Counted from the first letter of the stretch, positions 37,442-49,249 are shown. The stretch: DNA of 64,000 bases from Pectinophora gossypiella (GCF_024362695.1 NC_065426.1:558001-622000); one strand, 5' to 3'. The notes: generated by a model from the sequence alone, not told the origin. Made by a program: numbers and translations.

Positions 37442-38990
37442 TGTTATAATAATAGTTACGACCTGTGTGAGCTGTGTGATTTAAATGCATGAATTGGAAC
37501 ATTATAATGGGTTATGATCGCAATAGTTTACAGACCTTGTAACGTACACTTGTAAGAATGTAGATGCAAATGCTATTATTTTCTTCTTTCTTCAATCTTT
37601 CTTGCATTGATGCTTGTGAAAATATCCAGCATTACCATAATAGTCATCACTTACTCGCTTGTCTGGTAACCTTTCGAATCTCGCTACTACTTATATTAAC
37701 TACTTTCCCACCAAGTAAGATGATCCGTGCTTCGAGAAGGACTTTAAGCCGATGGTCTGGGTTACCACTTACTGGTGTAAGTACGTAGTCGTTAAATGAG
37801 TCACGTTAAGGGCCTTTGGCGGCTAAATAGTAACCCTGGCACCAGAGTTGATGAAGTTGGTTATCCGCCTGACAATCCGCACTATCCGCTACTCTTTGTC
37901 CGCTTCCACTTCACTTATCGCACGCTCTTTTCCATTCATTTATACTTACTTCGTACCTAACTTTACATCTATTTACTTTATTAATATCTTGCACCTTGTT
38001 TAACTTCACATTGTGTTTTTCATAGAATATTAGTACTAACTTAGATTTAAATATACTTCACGAGTTTTTCACTTATTTCAAATCTTAATATTTCAACTTA
38101 TATATTTTCAATTTAATCGCTGCATCTTGTCCTCCATTTTCTTTGATTTTACATCTTACCTACTCAAAAGTTGGTCAATCAAATAGTTATCCATCAACAC
38201 CTCATAAAGAAAATATTCGTTTCCATTAATGAACACTTAATTAACACATTTATATTTTGACCAAGAAATAATCTTGCCATTTCTTGTTGTATTAACAACA
38301 AATATTTCTTGCCAAACCTATTTATTGTCTCTTAAAAACCTCATTTTTTTTCTTCCGCCTGCTTATATTAAAATTGTGATGATCCAGTATTAGTTACTAA
38401 AGATCTTTCAAATTCTTATTATTATCCTCACGATGTTTTCCTTAAAGCATTGACATTATTTATGGGGATAGATACGCGAATCCTCAAATATGTGAGGTAG
38501 AGGTACTATAATGCAAACCAATTTAGAAATGTCTTTCTAATACTAGATCATCACATTTAATATTTTTATGGTTGTGGTCAATTAGACGCAGAGGCCTACC
38601 ATGAACTTTTATTGTGATCGCCTTTTGGATATCACTGTATGGGATTTTTATTGGTTCATGGTACCTATGCGTCTAGATTCTTCTAATCTTTATTACTTTG
38701 TGTTTCGCTGTACACATGTCTTATATGTTTATTTTCTTTCTCTAGGTTACTGGCTCGGCGCACATCTCTCGTCCCAAATACCTAATCTGTATCATGTTCT
38801 ACTTCTATTCTGTGTCCAAATGCCTCTGCGACTTATACGGGCAGTGTTCATAATATTATGTGTTCTTGTGACTAATTATTATCTGTGATATATTTTGTAT
38901 AATTTTGTAAATATACCTAGTTGTAAATGTTGTTCCCGTCACAATCACCGCTTAGATTATTAAAGTCAATATTTTTGTGAATTTATTTTG
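37442..38990 (+). other. Hyaluronidase 3' flank, likely 3' UTR
   Basis: AT-rich DNA after the stop. A SINE-3 fragment lies at 37718-37880. The first plausible poly(A) signal on the + strand is ATTAAA at 38959-38964; an AATAAA for the convergent MYND gene lies on the - strand at 38987-38982. A 95-residue open frame at 38601-38888 has no features of a gene. Confidence 0.4.
37718..37880 (+). repeat. SINE-3 fragment
   Basis: AAGATGATCCGTGCTTCGAG, GTAAGTACGTAGTCGTTAAA (the empty site for the TA-MITE at 20062), CCCTGGCACCAGAGTTGATG. Confidence 0.7.
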
Positions 38991-39370
38991 TTGTTTTCAT
39001 TTTGCTTAGGTAAGTAACTATGTGTTTCTATTTTAAGAGCTCCTAGGTGAGTTGCCTTGTTGATTGGATATGATCAACATTTTAAATAATGCTGCAGTGA
39101 AATCTATCAATAAATATTTTGTTATCTCGCTTCTGAATCCGCCTGAAATTCATAGTGTATTTATCTGTACACTCGGTGGCGCTGTTAGCAGTCTCTGAAG
39201 ATGTGTCTAGCCACATTGACGAATGAAGCAGAAGCATGAACTGGCAAACCAAATTAAAATTAATTTTGTGTCTGTCAGAAATGATAGAATTAAAGTGCAT
39301 ATCAATAAATCAAGAAAGTAAATCAACAGCAGTATATTTAAAAAAAAACACAACAAACAACACGGATAAC

Positions 39371-39675
39371 TTAAGAGGAGCCACAAACGATGGCAAAACA
39401 GAAATTCTTGAACAGCAGAGGCATCTCATCATCTGTGATGAAGTTCCTGTCAGGCCTGACACTTGCGAAGGAATTATACTTCGGCTCAGAAATAGCATTC
39501 ATTGGTCCGTCAAAACATTCCTTGATTCTTGCCAAGTCCTTGAGGAGTTCGTTCATGGTGTAAGATGTGATGATGAAGGGGATCCTTAGCTTGAGGATGC
39601 ATTTGATAGTAGAAGGCCAGGTGTCCTTGCCGTTAAAGATTGAAGATCTCTGAATGCTCGGGTTGAAAGCGCAAA
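39371..39675 (-). CDS. MYND gene exon 7
   Basis: Acceptor TTTTTCAG|TTTGCG. Residues 1523-1623: CAFNPSIQ, DTWPSTIKCILKLRIPFIIT, SYTMNELLKD, PKYNSFASVRPDRNFITDDE. Stop TAA at 39373-39371. Confidence 0.9.
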
Positions 39676-42600
39676 CTGAAAAAAGAATGAAATTGTCGTC
39701 ATTACCATTCAAATTCGAAATCGTTCATTCGACGTAAATATTTGGCAAACTTAAAAATAATATGTTTATTCATTAGGTAACATAGTTACACTTTGAATCG
39801 TCAATTTTTACATAAATATATTTTTTGTCGAACGTCTCCACTTAAAACTACTGTAGTTGCAAGAAAACCCTCGGCACAGGACACTCTTAACGTTCTTAAA
39901 ACAAACGTTACACATTAAGGTTGATACATTTAAGATTTTTGTGTATGAAAAATATATGAGTTCAGTAGAGAAAACCATTCGAGACAAATCTACTATAATT
40001 GTTGTTCCGTTTACATAACTTGAAGATTTTTCAGGTCCGGTTTTTTACAGAAACGAGTCTGACCTTCCAACCCGCGAAAGGAGAACCCTGCTCAATACAG
40101 GTTAAGTCACATACCGCCGAAACGCATTTCTGGGGAATGTGGGTTTCCTCACGATGTTTTCCTTCACCACTTAGCACTAAACACTTATGATCCAAATATG
40201 AATTGGAAAATCATTGGTTTAGGCTAGTGCTGGGATTCGCACCTGCGACCTCACAGGTCGCACTCTAGTACACTCGTCGCCAGCTATGATTTTAAGTACC
40301 ATGGGCGTTACCACTGATCGGGCACAAATCAAGGAAACCACGTGTGAGTCAAGCGTTCTTCTACCTGGACTATCTTCTTCTTCTATCGTGTGGGTTGTGA
40401 GGTGGATTATCAACCCCATCAACCCTGGTGTCAGGGTTATTATTGAGCCGCCATAGGCCCCTGACATGACTCATGTAACGACTACTTACTTACATCACTA
40501 AGTAGTAACCGGGACCATCGGCTTAACGTGCCTTCCGAAGCACGGATCATCTTACTTTTGGACAATCAGGTGATTAGCTTGTAATATCCTAACCAAACTA
40601 GGTGTCACAAAGTGATTGCTGGGCTATGATGGCTGTAGTAACAGAAAAATAGTACCTAGATCTGGCGTGGTGAAGTCAGTAGACCAGTATTCATGATAGG
40701 TCTTCTTGTCTTGGAACTCAAAGAGCACGCGACGTTTATTCTGACGACAGTTTTCACACAGGCTGTAACGAAAAGGAAGTTTGAGAATCAAAATCATTCA
40801 TTTAATCAACGTAAGTATCCTGGATAAACTTGTTGAAGGACAGTTTTCATGTTTGAATCTATTTCGTTTCGCAAGTTGGTATCATAACGGCTGACCCGTA
40901 GTAGACTTAATGGCTTCCTTCATTGTACATAATAATTTATTCAGTTTTGTGAAGATTCTATAGCGCTTCACTCACTCACGAGAGAGTAATTTATTAGCTT
41001 TCTTTTCTTACTTGTCTTTAATTTAAGAGCCAAGCTCTTGTAGGTATAGTACCTATAGTATTTTGTCTTTTTTATTTTTACTTACTATGACTTAAAATAC
41101 CTACTTGATCTTGCCAAGCAAGTCGAGAGGCAGCCTGGAGGGGTTGAGGTCAGGTCCCAGCAACACCACCCTCAGGTCCTTCACGTCAGGTCTCAGGTGC
41201 AGGAAGAATACCTCCCACTTGTTCAGGGCGTCCGCTTCGAATTGAAGCTCTGCGCCTACCACATGGATTGTGAATGAAGCTTTCTAGAAGAAACGATATT
41301 ATTGTCATAGAATAAGGAAAAATACTTACAGTGTTACTACAAAACAAAGACTAAAAGATAAACTATGTTTAAAATACAATCCGTAAGTATGCGAAAGAAG
41401 TCCCGAAGGCCGCGGCGCTACTGTCGCAGATTCTGCATAGAATTATTATGACTTGTCAAGTTAGTTTCATTAAAATCCGCCGACTTCTTTCGTGGCGCGA
41501 AATACTATTTAAAACCTAGTTTATTTTTAGTTTGTGTTTTGTAGTAACACTGTTATTGTTTAACCTCCCAAGGCCGTGATTTTCAGACACATTAGTTAAA
41601 CATGGCGCTTGGATTTATTAGGACATTCAGTCTTACGATTTAAGTTACGCTTTCAAAAACTAAATAAATAAATAAATAAATAAATACAGAAATAACTTTA
41701 TGGGAGTATGTTGCACGGGAATTAAACGGATGAACGTTTGCAAAGTTAATGTTATCATCATCCCCCTAACATAATCAAGTTTCACACAGGGTCCGCCTAC
41801 CTATCGTGAAGATTTGACCGGTCCGGTTTTTTACAGAAGCGAATACCTGTCTGACCTTCCAACCCGCGAAGGGAAAACCACCCCAATACAGGTTAAGTCC
41901 CCCCGAAACCCGAAAACCTACCTCCCTCCCTGAGACACATCCGAAAATGCATTTCTCGGGAATGTAGGTTTCCTCACGATGTTTTCCTTCACCGCTGAAC
42001 AGGTGGTAATCATTTATAATCCAAACATGAATTCGAAAACAAATTCGACAATCATTGGTTTAGGCCTGTGCTGGATTTGAACCTGCGACCTCAAAGTGAG
42101 AGGCAAGCGTACTACCAACTACTACCACGGCTACTTTTAAAGAGATGTCTTATGATAGACATCAATCGTTTTTTTGATTAATTGATTGACAGTACCAACC
42201 TTATGCATGCCGTTAGCGTAGATGGAGTTCATCTTGTTGGTGAACAGCTGTTGGCAGTACGCTGCGGTGAGCGGCGCTGTTGCTATCTGCGTGAGCGCAG
42301 CGTATTGTATGTCTGTCATGTCTGGAATACAGGGCATAATTATTGACCTGGCCTTCTTTTAAAACATCGTGAATTTGATCGCCTAGGTCTTCCTTTTCCA
42401 ACTCTACCGTTTACACCTGCATTGTAAAGAATTATAGACGCTGTTTATATTGGGTATGTTATGTGGAAGCCATAGAGCAACACGGACTTCCGAGGTGGAT
42501 CAACAATCTGATTTTGGGTTATAAAGTGTCATACCTGAAGAGAAATTTGGAATGAAAGCCAGCACTCACCAATCTTCTCCTCATACATAGAAGCGAGCAC

Positions 42601-45600
42601 CTCATTCAGCTTCTCAGGGATCTGGTACAGCTCTGCCATCACCCGTGATGGCAGTTTCGGCTCCAGTCTGCCCTTGGTCTGCTGGTAGACCACCAGCCGA
42701 TGGTACAGGGAGTAGGACTTGCACCAACGCTGGTGAGACTTCGGCAAGTGGTCAGGGTGATCGGCACAGAATGATACCTGAGAACAAAATTTATGTTAAT
42801 AAAAATACCGAAATCACTGAAGACATGTAAGTTGACTTCTGATCATAAATGATTACTAAGTATTTTTCTTTTGTTTTGTATTCCCTGTGTGTGCAAAAAG
42901 CATTTGTTATGTTATGATTATGTAAAAACGTGCTTACATCAGTACCGGGACCAACGGCTTAATGTGCCTTCCGAACCACGGATCACTTTTGGATAATCAG
43001 GTGATCAGCCTGTAATGTCCTAACCAAACTAGGGATCACAACGTATTTTTGTGATTTGTCCCCACCGGGATTCGAACCCGGGACTTCTGGATCGTGAGCA
43101 CAATGCTCAACCACTGGACTACGGAGGCCGTTTACAATGACGGTGATGGGTGATCATCCTATCGCCGATTACACTTTCAGTCCCCGCGTTGAACAACATA
43201 ACTTTTGCACATTTTCCCCAGTAATCAGATGGCACTCTGGACAAGTATTGCGCCAGGCCAAATATTTGTGTTACCCCATTTGGCATATCGCCAACTTTAC
43301 ACCCCGTGGCTAATGCGTTGTGATTTAATACCGCTCAAACAGCAATTAGATAATGTAAAATAATTTAAGTTATAACACATAACATAAGCTCAAGATTCCA
43401 ATGTCGAACAGTGTCGAAATATCGGGAGTCTCCTATCTCCATTTAAACGCGGTAAGAACCCGTTATTATGTGCTTTAATTATAACAACTTTTTTGACGTG
43501 ACCATCGCCAGCTTTGTCCACTCCTTGATGTTGTCTAACTATGTCATCCTCGGCACTCCACCGCATTTTTACTTCACGCACAGGTAGTAGAAGTAGACTA
43601 CCCAAGATTTTGTCCCATGTAGCATTTGCCCTGTATGCCCGACTTTTCTCTTTTTTACCGTCCACATTGCCTTAATATAAAAGCAAGTCTCACGGCCTCA
43701 CCTGTCCACAGCCCTCACAGTCCACCAGCTTGCTCTGCCTCCACTCCCGACAAGCGGCGTCGGCACACATCCTGGGATACAGCAATGCTTCCTGCTCCCA
43801 CGGCACCAGCCTTCTCTTCAGCACTTTCTCACACGATACTATCATCTGCATACGAAGAAGACGGTACTCGTGACCTGTTATGTTCTTCGCTTCCGCATAG
43901 ATGTGTTTTTGATCTGGAATCAAAAAATCTAAATCAAAAATCATTTTTTGTCAAAGGGTCATCAGAGAATACTTCTTTAAAATCAAGATTATATTTTAGT
44001 TCTATCCTACAATGTTATAATCACCACTATGGATTGTGTTTATGTTGTGTCTGAGCACAGTTTTTAAAACAAAAATTGAAATTGGATTTATTTTAACGTT
44101 ATTGAAATTGAAAGATAATGAGACCTTTTGGTTACCGGACATCTTTTGTACTCACAGTGTGATGATAAACAGAATGGAACATACTTGCTACGATTTACAA
44201 AATGAAATAAAAATATTAAGTACTTACCTTTTAAATGAACGATAGTGGATACAGCAAAGCACAACGCTTGATGTTGGGGATAATCTTCATCTTTATGTTT
44301 CGCACTGCAGTAGAACACCAAACTGCAGAAATTACAAGGAACTCTCGTCTGCTTCAAATCCTTCTTGCAAACATGACAGGCACTCGGTAAAAACACTTTC
44401 CTAAAACTGTACTTGTAAATATACTCTTCATTATCACTCCTCACAGAAGATATCGATTCTGTCACAGTTTTATCTTTCATAAATCTTTTATTGTTCTCTG
44501 TCTGTGATTCTTTAGATTCCTTACTCATTTCTATAGGAACCGAATCCTTTATTTTCACTCTAGCTTGCTTTGTATTTGGAGATTTATTCTTTTCTTTTTT
44601 GTAGTCAGTTTTATTCAATCGTGCAGGAATATCGGGGTGGCCTAGCAAGTTTTTTGGCTGCGAAATAGGATTGATTTTTTCTTCATTTGCATCTTTTTTG
44701 TCATTACTATTGTCCTCGTCATCTACAGGACTAATTACGTTTATTTCAGGATTTTGCGATTGGTCAAATGTATTCGATTCGTTAGCAATCATTTCGAATG
44801 TTTTGTTGACGTCGTCAACACTTGACGTTAAGGCATCTTCGAAACTGTCTATCGGTTCAAACCCCATCTGTACAGAGTCAGTTAATCCAGCATTTTCCAA
44901 AACACCACAGGGAGAATTAGTTTCTTCTAAAAAATCAGACTGTTGTTTTCCTTTTTCTTGAGTTTGGCCGGTGTTTTTCTGATTAGATTTGTCATCTTTT
45001 TTAGTATCTTTGGTAGATTCTTTTGTTTCACTCCCAGTAGTAGTACTTGTAGTAGCACTACTTTCAGAACACGTAGTACTTGTCGGTGTTACTACGTTGT
45101 GCTCAGCATCTTGTTTTCCTTTCTTTCTTTTACCTTTTCCTTTGTTTTCTTTTCTTGCGGGACATATAGGTGCTGCTGGTGGAACAGGTGTTTCCGCTTG
45201 TACAGGGTTTTCGCCGATTTTTTGCTCTTCAGGTTTAATATCAGTTACTGTAGATTCTACTTGCTTTGTATTAGCTTTTGATTCTTCCACTTGTGGAACT
45301 GGTTTCGATTCGCCACTTGTTGCGTATTTGTCAGCCTCCTTTGTTTGCACTGGTGTTGACGCTCTTTTTTCTATTTTTGTGTTATCTTTCGCAGGCAATA
45401 TTTTTTTATCACACTCAGTTTTCTTTGAAGCTAATTCTGTTATTTCTTGCAATTTGCTTTGAGCACTAGCAAATTGTTCTTCAGCGTCCCTTTCACTTCT
45501 TTCCATAGATGTCAATTCTGCCAAAGACCTTTCAATGGACTTTCTCAATTCTTCCATACCAATATTAACATCCAATACTTTAGACTTTAAATCAGTTTTC

Positions 45601-47966
45601 TCATTGGGCTTGCTTTTAATCTCTGTCTCAGATTTCGAAGGTAAAAAATCTTGTACTACAGGCTCAGGTTCTGTTAATACTTCAGTAAATTTTATTCCTG
45701 TTGTATTTAGTTTTGGAGGTGTTAAAGGAGTTTCTCCAGATCCTTGGATCAAAGGAGTGTCAGGCAGTTCAAAAGGAATGTTCAATTTAATATCAGTAAC
45801 ATCTCGTATAGTCGTGTTATTGTTATCGTCTAGGAGTTGACTACTAGCTCTTGGATACTGAACGTCTGGTGTTATATCACACGCAGAACCTTCAGATTCA
45901 GATGCTTTCATACTTCTTATTTCAATATCTTCCATTGGTAGTAAGTCAAAACCGGTTTCTGTCTTAATTTTTTGTTCGTTTGTAATGTCTTTTGTACTCT
46001 GTTCAGGTGCACTTACGGGTTCAGATACTTTCTCAGTTGGTTCAGGGGTTTTATTCAGCTTTCTAGGTGGTTTAGGCGACTTTTTTCTCTTCTTCCCCAT
46101 AACTGGTTCAGGTATTGGAATATGTTGTCCTTCCGTTTCCAACACTAATTCTGTAGGTAGTTCTGGCATTTTACCAACTTCAGGTGTTGCCAAAATCCTC
46201 GCTTCTGATGTAGTTTTTGTTGGTATTATCGGTTCGAAGCCGAGAGCGATTGGTACATTTGGTTGTAATACTGGTGGCTCAGGCTCTAATGCTGCAGTTG
46301 GTTTTTCTTCAATAATTTCAGTCTTGATTTCAAGAATAGCTTTAATTTCGTCTTTCTTGGCTACAGTTTCTTTACTTGGTAGGATATTTTCTTTAGTTTC
46401 GTCTGACTTTGTAGGCTTTGGTTCCACAATTGTAGCTTCTAGCATAGTTGGAGCTGCAGGTTCTTTAATCAATGTATCAACTGTCTTTGGTTTGGGTGAC
46501 TTTCTCCTTTTTTTACTGGTTTCAGGCATTTGAATGGTTTCAGTCTCTTTTGTCATTGTTTCTATTTGTTCTTTTACTTCGGATTTAATATCTTGTTTGT
46601 CAGCAGGATCTCCTATGTGTCCCATTTCTTTTTCGGAAGTATCTATTTTAACTTCAATAGCGACATCCTTTATTTCTTCCCTTTTTTCTGCAGTAGTATC
46701 TTCTTTATGTTCTTTGGTCGTCTCAGCGGTAACTGTAGAGTCTTCAGGAGTACTAACACTTACAGAACTTTCTTCAATTAAAACTTCAGTACTCGAATTA
46801 TCACCTTTACCTTTACGTTTCTTTTCTACCGGTTTTGCTATTTTAGCTTTAGGTTTAGGACTCTTTTCTTTTTCAATGTTTGGCTTTTCTGAAGATTTAT
46901 GTGTATCTTCTAAATGTATTACAGGCTCTCCTTTTATTTCTAAAATATTTTCCGCTGCAACATTGGTACTACTTCTACTTTCAGTAGGGTTTTCTGTCGT
47001 TAATACTTCAGTTTTGTCTTCAATATATTTTTGCTCAACCTCTAGATCTTCGCCCTCCATTTTAGGAGGATGCTTTTTGTCCTTTTTGTTTTTCTTTTTA
47101 CTTTTTCCACCCTCTTCTTTTGTAACAACTTTGGTTTCATGTGGTTTTTCTTCAACGATTTCATCTTGTATTACGCCTTTTTCAGAAATTATCTTCGTCT
47201 CTATTTGAACAGGAATTACCTCTTGCTCTTTAGGTGTGCTTTCTTCTGTAGCAGGTATAATATCTTCTAATTTAGTTTCTTTTTTAACGTCCTTCTTTTC
47301 GTCTTTATATTCCAACAGCTTTTGGAATGCCGCAGTACAAGCAGCCACTTCATCAGCTTTATCAGATCGCTCTGAATCACTTCGTTTCTTCTTCTTGTTT
47401 TTTTTCTTCGATTTAGATTCTTCGGCGGACTCCGTCGCAACAGGAACACAAGTGACTATTTTCACATCTGTTAATTCTTCCTTTGTTAGCGGTGTAATTT
47501 TTATTTCCTGTTCTGAAGCTTTTTCCGCTTGTTCCGATTGCTTTTTATTTTTATTTTTCTTTTTACGCGCAGCTGGAGCTATTTCTGATAAGTCAGTGCC
47601 CTTTTCTTCCACAGCTTTATTAGGCTCTTTATTACCTTGCTCATCACTAGTCTGTTTGACTTCTTCAGTGACAGGCTCAGGCACTTTCTGTTCCTGGATG
47701 TCGTCAGTTTCATCTTCCTTATCAGTTTTTTTCTTCTTACCTCTATTTCTTTTAGGTTTTTTGGGAGTATCGCCTTCTGATATCTTCGCATCGGACACAG
47801 GAGCAGTTTCACTCACAATTTCAGGAACACGTTCTTCACTTTTCACTACTTCTATTTTTTCTTCGAGTTCTAGTTTTTCAGGGGTTTCGCCTATAATTTC
47901 CTCGGCTTTCGGTTGCGGGTTGGGTTTGTTTTGTTTTTGTTTGTTTTTATTTTTCTTCGCATTCAT
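39371..47966 (-). CDS. MYND zinc-finger protein with MSS51-like C-terminus
   Basis: Seven exons on the - strand (47966-44228, 43913-43702, 42777-42570, 42321-42200, 41283-41105, 40762-40656, 39675-39371), GT/AG borders, consistent phases, 1623 residues. Residues 1 to about 1190 are low complexity, Lys/Glu/Thr/Pro-rich, with about eight KKNKKKK-type basic clusters. C1197 to C1236 form a MYND zinc finger with His at the sixth ligand. C1296 to C1336 form a second, similarly spaced cluster. Residues about 1430-1620 (FTIHVVGAELQFEADALNKW, LRVVLLGPDLNPS, PFIITSYTMNELLKD) match the C-terminal domain of MSS51/ZMYND17-type proteins. Human MSS51 is linked to muscle metabolism and yeast Mss51 to mitochondrial translation; the insect function is unknown. 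The start ATG has A at -3 and a stop-free reading frame from there. Confidence 0.85.
39755..39905 (-). repeat. LINE-A 3' fragment in MYND intron 6
   Basis: GTAACATAGTTACACTTTGA, ATCGTCAATTTTTACATAA, GAAAACCCTCGGCACAGGAC. Confidence 0.7.
40008..40270 (-). mobile_element. SINE-5 copy in MYND intron 6
   Basis: CAGGTCCGGTTTTTTACAGA, CCTCACGATGTTTTCCTTCA, then the head side CACCTGCGACCTCACAGG. Confidence 0.75.
40374..40616 (-). mobile_element. SINE-3 copy, head-truncated
   Basis: From TCTTCTTCTATCGTGTGGGT through the reversed central module to CTAACCAAACTAGG; ends 40 bp from exon 6. Confidence 0.8.
40656..40762 (-). CDS. MYND gene exon 6
   Basis: Acceptor GTTACAG|CCTGTG, donor GATCTAG|GTACTA. 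Residues 1487-1522: LCENCRQNKRRVLFEFQDKK, YHEYW. The CENC pair is a possible extra metal site. Confidence 0.88.
41105..41283 (-). CDS. MYND gene exon 5
   Basis: Acceptor CTTCTAG|AAAGC, donor ATCAA|GTAGGT. Residues 1428-1486: KASFTIHVVGAELQFEADAL, KWEVFFLHLRPDVKDLRVVL, LGPDLNPS, the core of the MSS51-like domain. Confidence 0.88.
41329..41552. mobile_element. 224-bp foldback element in MYND intron 4
   Basis: CAGTGTTACTACAAAACA at the left end and its complement at the right; arms about 50 bp, with an inner pair GCGAAAGAAGTC / GACTTCTTTCG. Left flank TA, right flank TT. Single copy here. Confidence 0.7.
41768..42132 (-). mobile_element. SINE-5 copy in MYND intron 4
   Basis: CACACAGGGTCCGCCTACCT to TGAACCTGCGACCTCAAAGT and CTACTACCACGGC. 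Has a C-rich internal duplication near 41890-41940. Confidence 0.8.
42200..42321 (-). CDS. MYND gene exon 4
   Basis: Acceptor TATTCCAG|ACATGA, donor CATAAG|GTTGGT. Residues 1387-1427 (DMTDIQYAALTQIATAPLTA, YCQQLFTNKM), a helical lead-in to the MSS51-like domain. Confidence 0.85.
42570..42777 (-). CDS. MYND gene exon 3
   Basis: Acceptor TTCTCAG|GTATCA, donor AGATTG|GTGAGT. Residues 1318-1386: VSFCADHPDHLPKSHQRWC completes the second cluster, then SYSLYHRLVVYQ. Confidence 0.9.
42941..43132 (-). mobile_element. SINE-3 copy in MYND intron 2
   Basis: From the central module (CTTAATGTGCCTTCCGAACC) to the tRNA-like head (GATTCGAACCCGGGAC, CAACCACTGGACTACGGA). Confidence 0.8.
43140..43690. other. 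MYND intron 2, possible RTE scrap
   Basis: The - strand at 43480-43665 encodes REVKMRWSAEDDIVRQHQGV within a short open frame (MDGKKEKSRAYRANATWDKI), which looks like a fragment of an RTE-type protein C-terminus but is too short to assign. The rest shows nothing. Confidence 0.35.
43702..43913 (-). CDS. MYND gene exon 2
   Basis: Acceptor GATTCCAG|ATCAA, donor GGACAG|GTGAGG. Residues 1247-1317: a helical stretch (GHEYRLLRMQMIVSCEKVLK) then the first part of the second zinc cluster (CADAAC, DCEGCGQ). Confidence 0.9.
44228..47966 (-). CDS. MYND gene exon 1 (Lys-rich region and first MYND finger)
   Basis: Encodes residues 1-1246. Basic clusters such as KKPKRNRGKKKK, RKKKNKNKK, KSKKKNKKKKR, KSKKKNKKDKK, KKRKGKG, KKRRKSPKPK, KKRKKSPKPP and KGKGKRKKGK alternate with acidic, Thr-rich spacers. 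The finger reads CHVC, CNFC, YCSAKH, HQALC. Donor AAAAG|GTAAGTA on the - strand. Confidence 0.9.
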
Positions 47967-47999
47967 TTTAGGGGATATCTCGCAGGTGAGCCGAGGGAA

Positions 48000-48130
48000 A
48001 GTGGCCTCGTCCGCGTGAAGCTAAATTCTGACTGTCTGACCGATTTGAGCCCACTTATTCTTGTCTCGTAATGTCGTTGGGACTGCGCGCGAAATGTCAC
48101 TAACCTCCTCACCTGACTCACGACTCTGCG
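48000..48130 (-). promoter_or_regulatory. MYND gene 5' region with AP-1-type site
   Basis: The stretch just upstream of the MYND start is the least repetitive here and includes the palindromic TGACTCA at 48114-48120 and a GCGCGCG patch. No clear TATA box at a fixed distance. Promoter placement is inferred from position. Confidence 0.35.
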
Positions 48131-48433
48131 TTTCGGTATCACGGGTTATTTTTGCTTGGGATATGGCACAGTTTTAGTTGTTTTATCCATTTGAGTGAGT
48201 ATGAGGAAGCGACGGTTGCCAAAAGTGCACCGCTGGTAGGTAACAAGTGCAATAATAGTACAGTATCGATTTGATTGACTAAATGCACGTGTAGATTTAT
48301 GATATTGATACGTTATGTAATGTGATGGATGATTGAATTTAAAGTAAACATGTTTGATGAGATTTATTTGTTTGGAATTGATTCCTAATTTAAAATCCGT
48401 GATAGCCTTGAGCGGATAATACATGACATAACA

Positions 48434-48757
48434 AAATCTTCTTCTTCTGCCGTGTGGGTTGTGAGGTGAATTACCAACCCCATCAACCCTAGTGTCAGGG
48501 TGCCGCCACAGGCCCCTGACATGGCTCAAGTAACGACTACTTACTTACATCAGTAAGTAGTAACTGGGACCTAAAAGCTTAACGTGCCTTCCGAAGCACA
48601 GATCTCACTTTTTGGACAATCAGGTGATCAGCTTGTAATATCCTAACCAAACTAGGGATCGCAAAGTTATTTTTGTGATACGTCCCCAACGGGATTCGAA
48701 CCCGGAACCCTCGGATCGTAAGTACAACGTTTAACCACTGGACCACGAAGGCTGTTA
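48434..48757 (-). mobile_element. SINE-3 copy, near complete
   Basis: CTTCTTCTGCCGTGTGGGTT through the reversed central module to the head CGAACCCGGAACCC and ACCACTGGACCACGAAGGC. Confidence 0.85.
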
Positions 48758-48781
48758 CTACAGCAAAAACAACAACTTATA

Positions 48782-49245
48782 CAGGGTGTTAGTGACATCG
48801 TAACGAAAACTTTTATAGACCATGATTCTGAGTTGATATCAAGTATAATTTTCCGCCGCAAAAGTATGGAACTGAAAATAATTAAAATAAAACACTAATA
48901 TCTTCCTGAATTTTCTGATTAAGTCTATAAATTATGTAATACAAACTGGATTTAAAAAAAAAGAAAAGAAAGGAAAATATGAAACAGTAGGACTAGGGCC
49001 CTGTGCTGGGAGGTTTTCTGGCCACGTCTTTCCCTCAGCGTTAGAGATTCCGATGTGGTAGTAGTATTACAGCTAGTTACATAATATGTAATTTAAATTT
49101 ATTGACGTTCAAAAAGCGCTAACTTTGTAAGCCAATTTTGAAAAATAAATATTTTTGAATTTTTTGAACTGACAGGAAATTCCACTTTATATCAACTCAG
49201 TATCATGGTCTGAACCATCCCCCTCAGCAATCGTTACGGTTTCAC
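48782..49245. mobile_element. MITE-H split by a LINE 3' end
   Basis: Left arm CAGGGTGTTAGTGACATCGT at 48782, right arm GATCC-like end (CGTTACGGTTTCACTAACG) near 49245. Between them, 48975-49170 is a CR1-type 3' end (CTAGGGCCCTGTGCTGGGAG, TTGACGTTCAAAAAGCGCT). Confidence 0.65.
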
Positions 49246-49249
49246 TAAC

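Noticed and set aside
38601..38888. 95-residue hydrophobic + strand frame after the hyaluronidase
   Set aside because: Lies in the probable 3' UTR; Phe/Leu/Tyr richness follows from AT-rich sequence and there is no recognisable start context or homology.
44989..47208. Long + strand open frames rich in Ser, Phe and Leu
   Set aside because: They are antisense shadows of the Lys/Glu-rich exon 1 of the MYND gene; AAG/GAA codons reversed read as Leu/Phe/Ser.
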